Assembly (NCBI GenBank): GCA_002311335.1
Contig: DBZX01000082.1
Span: forward strand, 1 to 5,583
From: a bacterium UBP10_UBA1149
GTDB taxonomy: Bacteria > Desulfobacterota > Binatia > UBA1149
Direction of reading: 5' to 3'
DNA length: 5,583 nucleotides
Within the stretch, counting starts at the first letter, position 1; every line of letters starts with the position of its first letter. Below the pieces are notes generated by a model that worked only from the letters and a program-made list of their open reading frames with translations, was not told the DNA's origin and ran no database searches. Shown piece after piece: positions 4,793-5,583 of the stretch. The position numbers and the translations under genes are program-made.

Positions 4793-5583
4793 CTACAGGC
4801 AGACCATGCGCGCACCGGTTATCTCGGGCAGGGCCCGCAGGCTCTCGAGCTGAGCGGCGTCAAGGGGGTCGTCGACGTGAAAGAACGACACGGCCTCGCC
4901 GTCAACGCTGCCCAGCACCACGCCCGAAATGTTGATGTTGGCCTCGCCCAGCAACGCGCCCACGCGTCCCACCACGCCCGGCACGTCCTTGTTGTTGAGT
5001 ATGAGTATGTTGCCCTCGGGGATGGCCTCGAAGTAAAAATCGTCGAGCCGCACCAGGCGCACCGTCGCGCGGCCGAACACGGCGCCCGAAATGACGTGCC
5101 CGCCGGTCGGGCCGCTCAAGCGCACGGTGAGCGAACTCGCGAAGGCCGAGCTCGCACGCTCGCGCACCTCGACCAGGCGCACTCCGCGTTCGCTGGCTAT
5201 GGACTCGGCGTTGACAGCGTTGACCGGCGCGTCGAAAAAACTCGACAGCAGGCCCTTGAGCACTGCCGCGCTCACCGGGCGGGTGTCTTCGAGCTCGGCC
5301 GCCTCGCCGTGGTATTCCACCGTGACCTCGGTGGGGGCATCGCCCTCGGCCAGCTGGCCGTGCAGACTGCCCATGCGCTCGGCCAGCAGAAGATACGGCG
5401 CTATGCGCTCCGCCATCTCGATCGAGACCGACGGCAGGTTGATGGCGTTGACCACCACCCCGTCGACCAGGTAGTCGCGCACCTGCTCGGCCACCGCCAC
5501 CGACACATTCACCTGCGCCTGCTCGGTCGATGCGCCCAGGTGCGGCGTGCAGATCACGCGCTCGTGGGCGAGCAGCGGGTGGT
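4793..5583 (-). CDS. serA: D-3-phosphoglycerate dehydrogenase, C-terminal half (5' end outside window)
   Basis: SerA oxidises 3-phosphoglycerate to 3-phosphohydroxypyruvate with NAD, the first step of serine synthesis. About 262 codons are visible, and the frame runs open through the right edge, so the start and the NAD-binding domain lie outside. The visible part begins HPLLAHERVICTPHLGAST, which holds the catalytic His of the dehydrogenase core. It continues with the return helix of the substrate domain (QVRDYLVDGVVVNAINLP), then the intervening domain of long-form (type I) enzymes (ERIAPYLLLAERMGSL; SAAVLKGLLSSFFDAPVNAVNA). It ends with a C-terminal ACT domain (NILILNNKDVPGVVGRVGALL to the last residue), the usual serine-sensing regulatory module. 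An apparent start at 5557 is just the GTG codon for Val inside the conserved ERVICTPHLG and is not the true start. The stop is TAG at 4795-4793. The gene lies 25 bp upstream of purA on the same strand and is probably co-transcribed with it. Confidence 0.96.
   Translation of the reverse strand, partial: HPLLAHERVICTPHLGASTEQAQVNVSVAVAEQVRDYLVDGVVVNAINLPSVSIEMAERIAPYLLLAERMGSLHGQLAEGDAPTEVTVEYHGEAAELEDTRPVSAAVLKGLLSSFFDAPVNAVNAESIASERGVRLVEVRERASSAFASSLTVRLSGPTGGHVISGAVFGRATVRLVRLDDFYFEAIPEGNILILNNKDVPGVVGRVGALLGEANINISGVVLGSVDGEAVSFFHVDDPLDAAQLESLRALPEITGARMVCL

Noticed and set aside
4057..4935. Long plus-strand open frame antisense to purA and the end of serA
   Set aside because: The opposite strand encodes unmistakable PurA and SerA; this is a codon-bias shadow with no recognisable domain.
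4793..5557. serA as a complete short gene starting at 5557
   Set aside because: The codon is a GTG within the conserved ERVICTPHLGAST segment, and coding similarity continues upstream to the window edge (HPLLAH). The gene is cut by the window, not truncated in nature as far as can be seen.

Overview
The window is a GC-rich (roughly two-thirds G+C), densely coded stretch of bacterial chromosome that holds ordinary amino-acid and nucleotide metabolism genes. There is no sign of phage, transposon, CRISPR, tRNA or rRNA. Codon third positions are strongly G/C, and at least three of the starts appear to be GTG. A Sec-type signal peptide on a periplasmic-type gamma-glutamyltranspeptidase suggests a Gram-negative (diderm) organism. 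The serA-purA neighbourhood recalls gene orders seen in deltaproteobacterial and related environmental lineages, but the sequence alone does not fix the taxon.

Layout, left to right. Positions 1-250 are a mostly non-coding, locally AT-richer stretch with a small hairpin next to the first stop codon. Positions 251-538 (minus) encode a 95-residue protein with two hydrophobic segments and no recognised family. Positions 555-1691 (minus) encode an N-acetylglutamate-synthase-like protein: a degenerate amino-acid-kinase fold followed by a GNAT domain. Only 16 bp separate these two genes, so they look like one transcript. Positions 1722-3452 (plus) encode a complete gamma-glutamyltranspeptidase with signal peptide and autoprocessing threonine, transcribed divergently from the argA-like gene. 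Positions 3460-4767 (minus) encode adenylosuccinate synthetase (purA), convergent with ggt across a 7-bp gap. Positions 4793-5583 (minus) hold the 3' half of a long-form D-3-phosphoglycerate dehydrogenase (serA), cut by the window edge and lying 25 bp upstream of purA.

How they fit together. SerA commits 3-phosphoglycerate to serine, the source of glycine and one-carbon units for purines. PurA carries out the first step from IMP to AMP, so a serA-purA transcript makes metabolic sense. The argA-like protein would acetylate glutamate at the entry to arginine synthesis, and Ggt would release glutamate from glutathione or other gamma-glutamyl compounds in the periplasm. The ggt/argA-like pair is therefore thematically linked by glutamate, although this is only an inference.

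I found no convincing novel system. The points most worth a second look are the argA-like protein with its eroded kinase-type motifs, the uncharacterised membrane protein coupled to it, a substitution in the Ggt substrate pocket, and a possible leaderless start for ggt.
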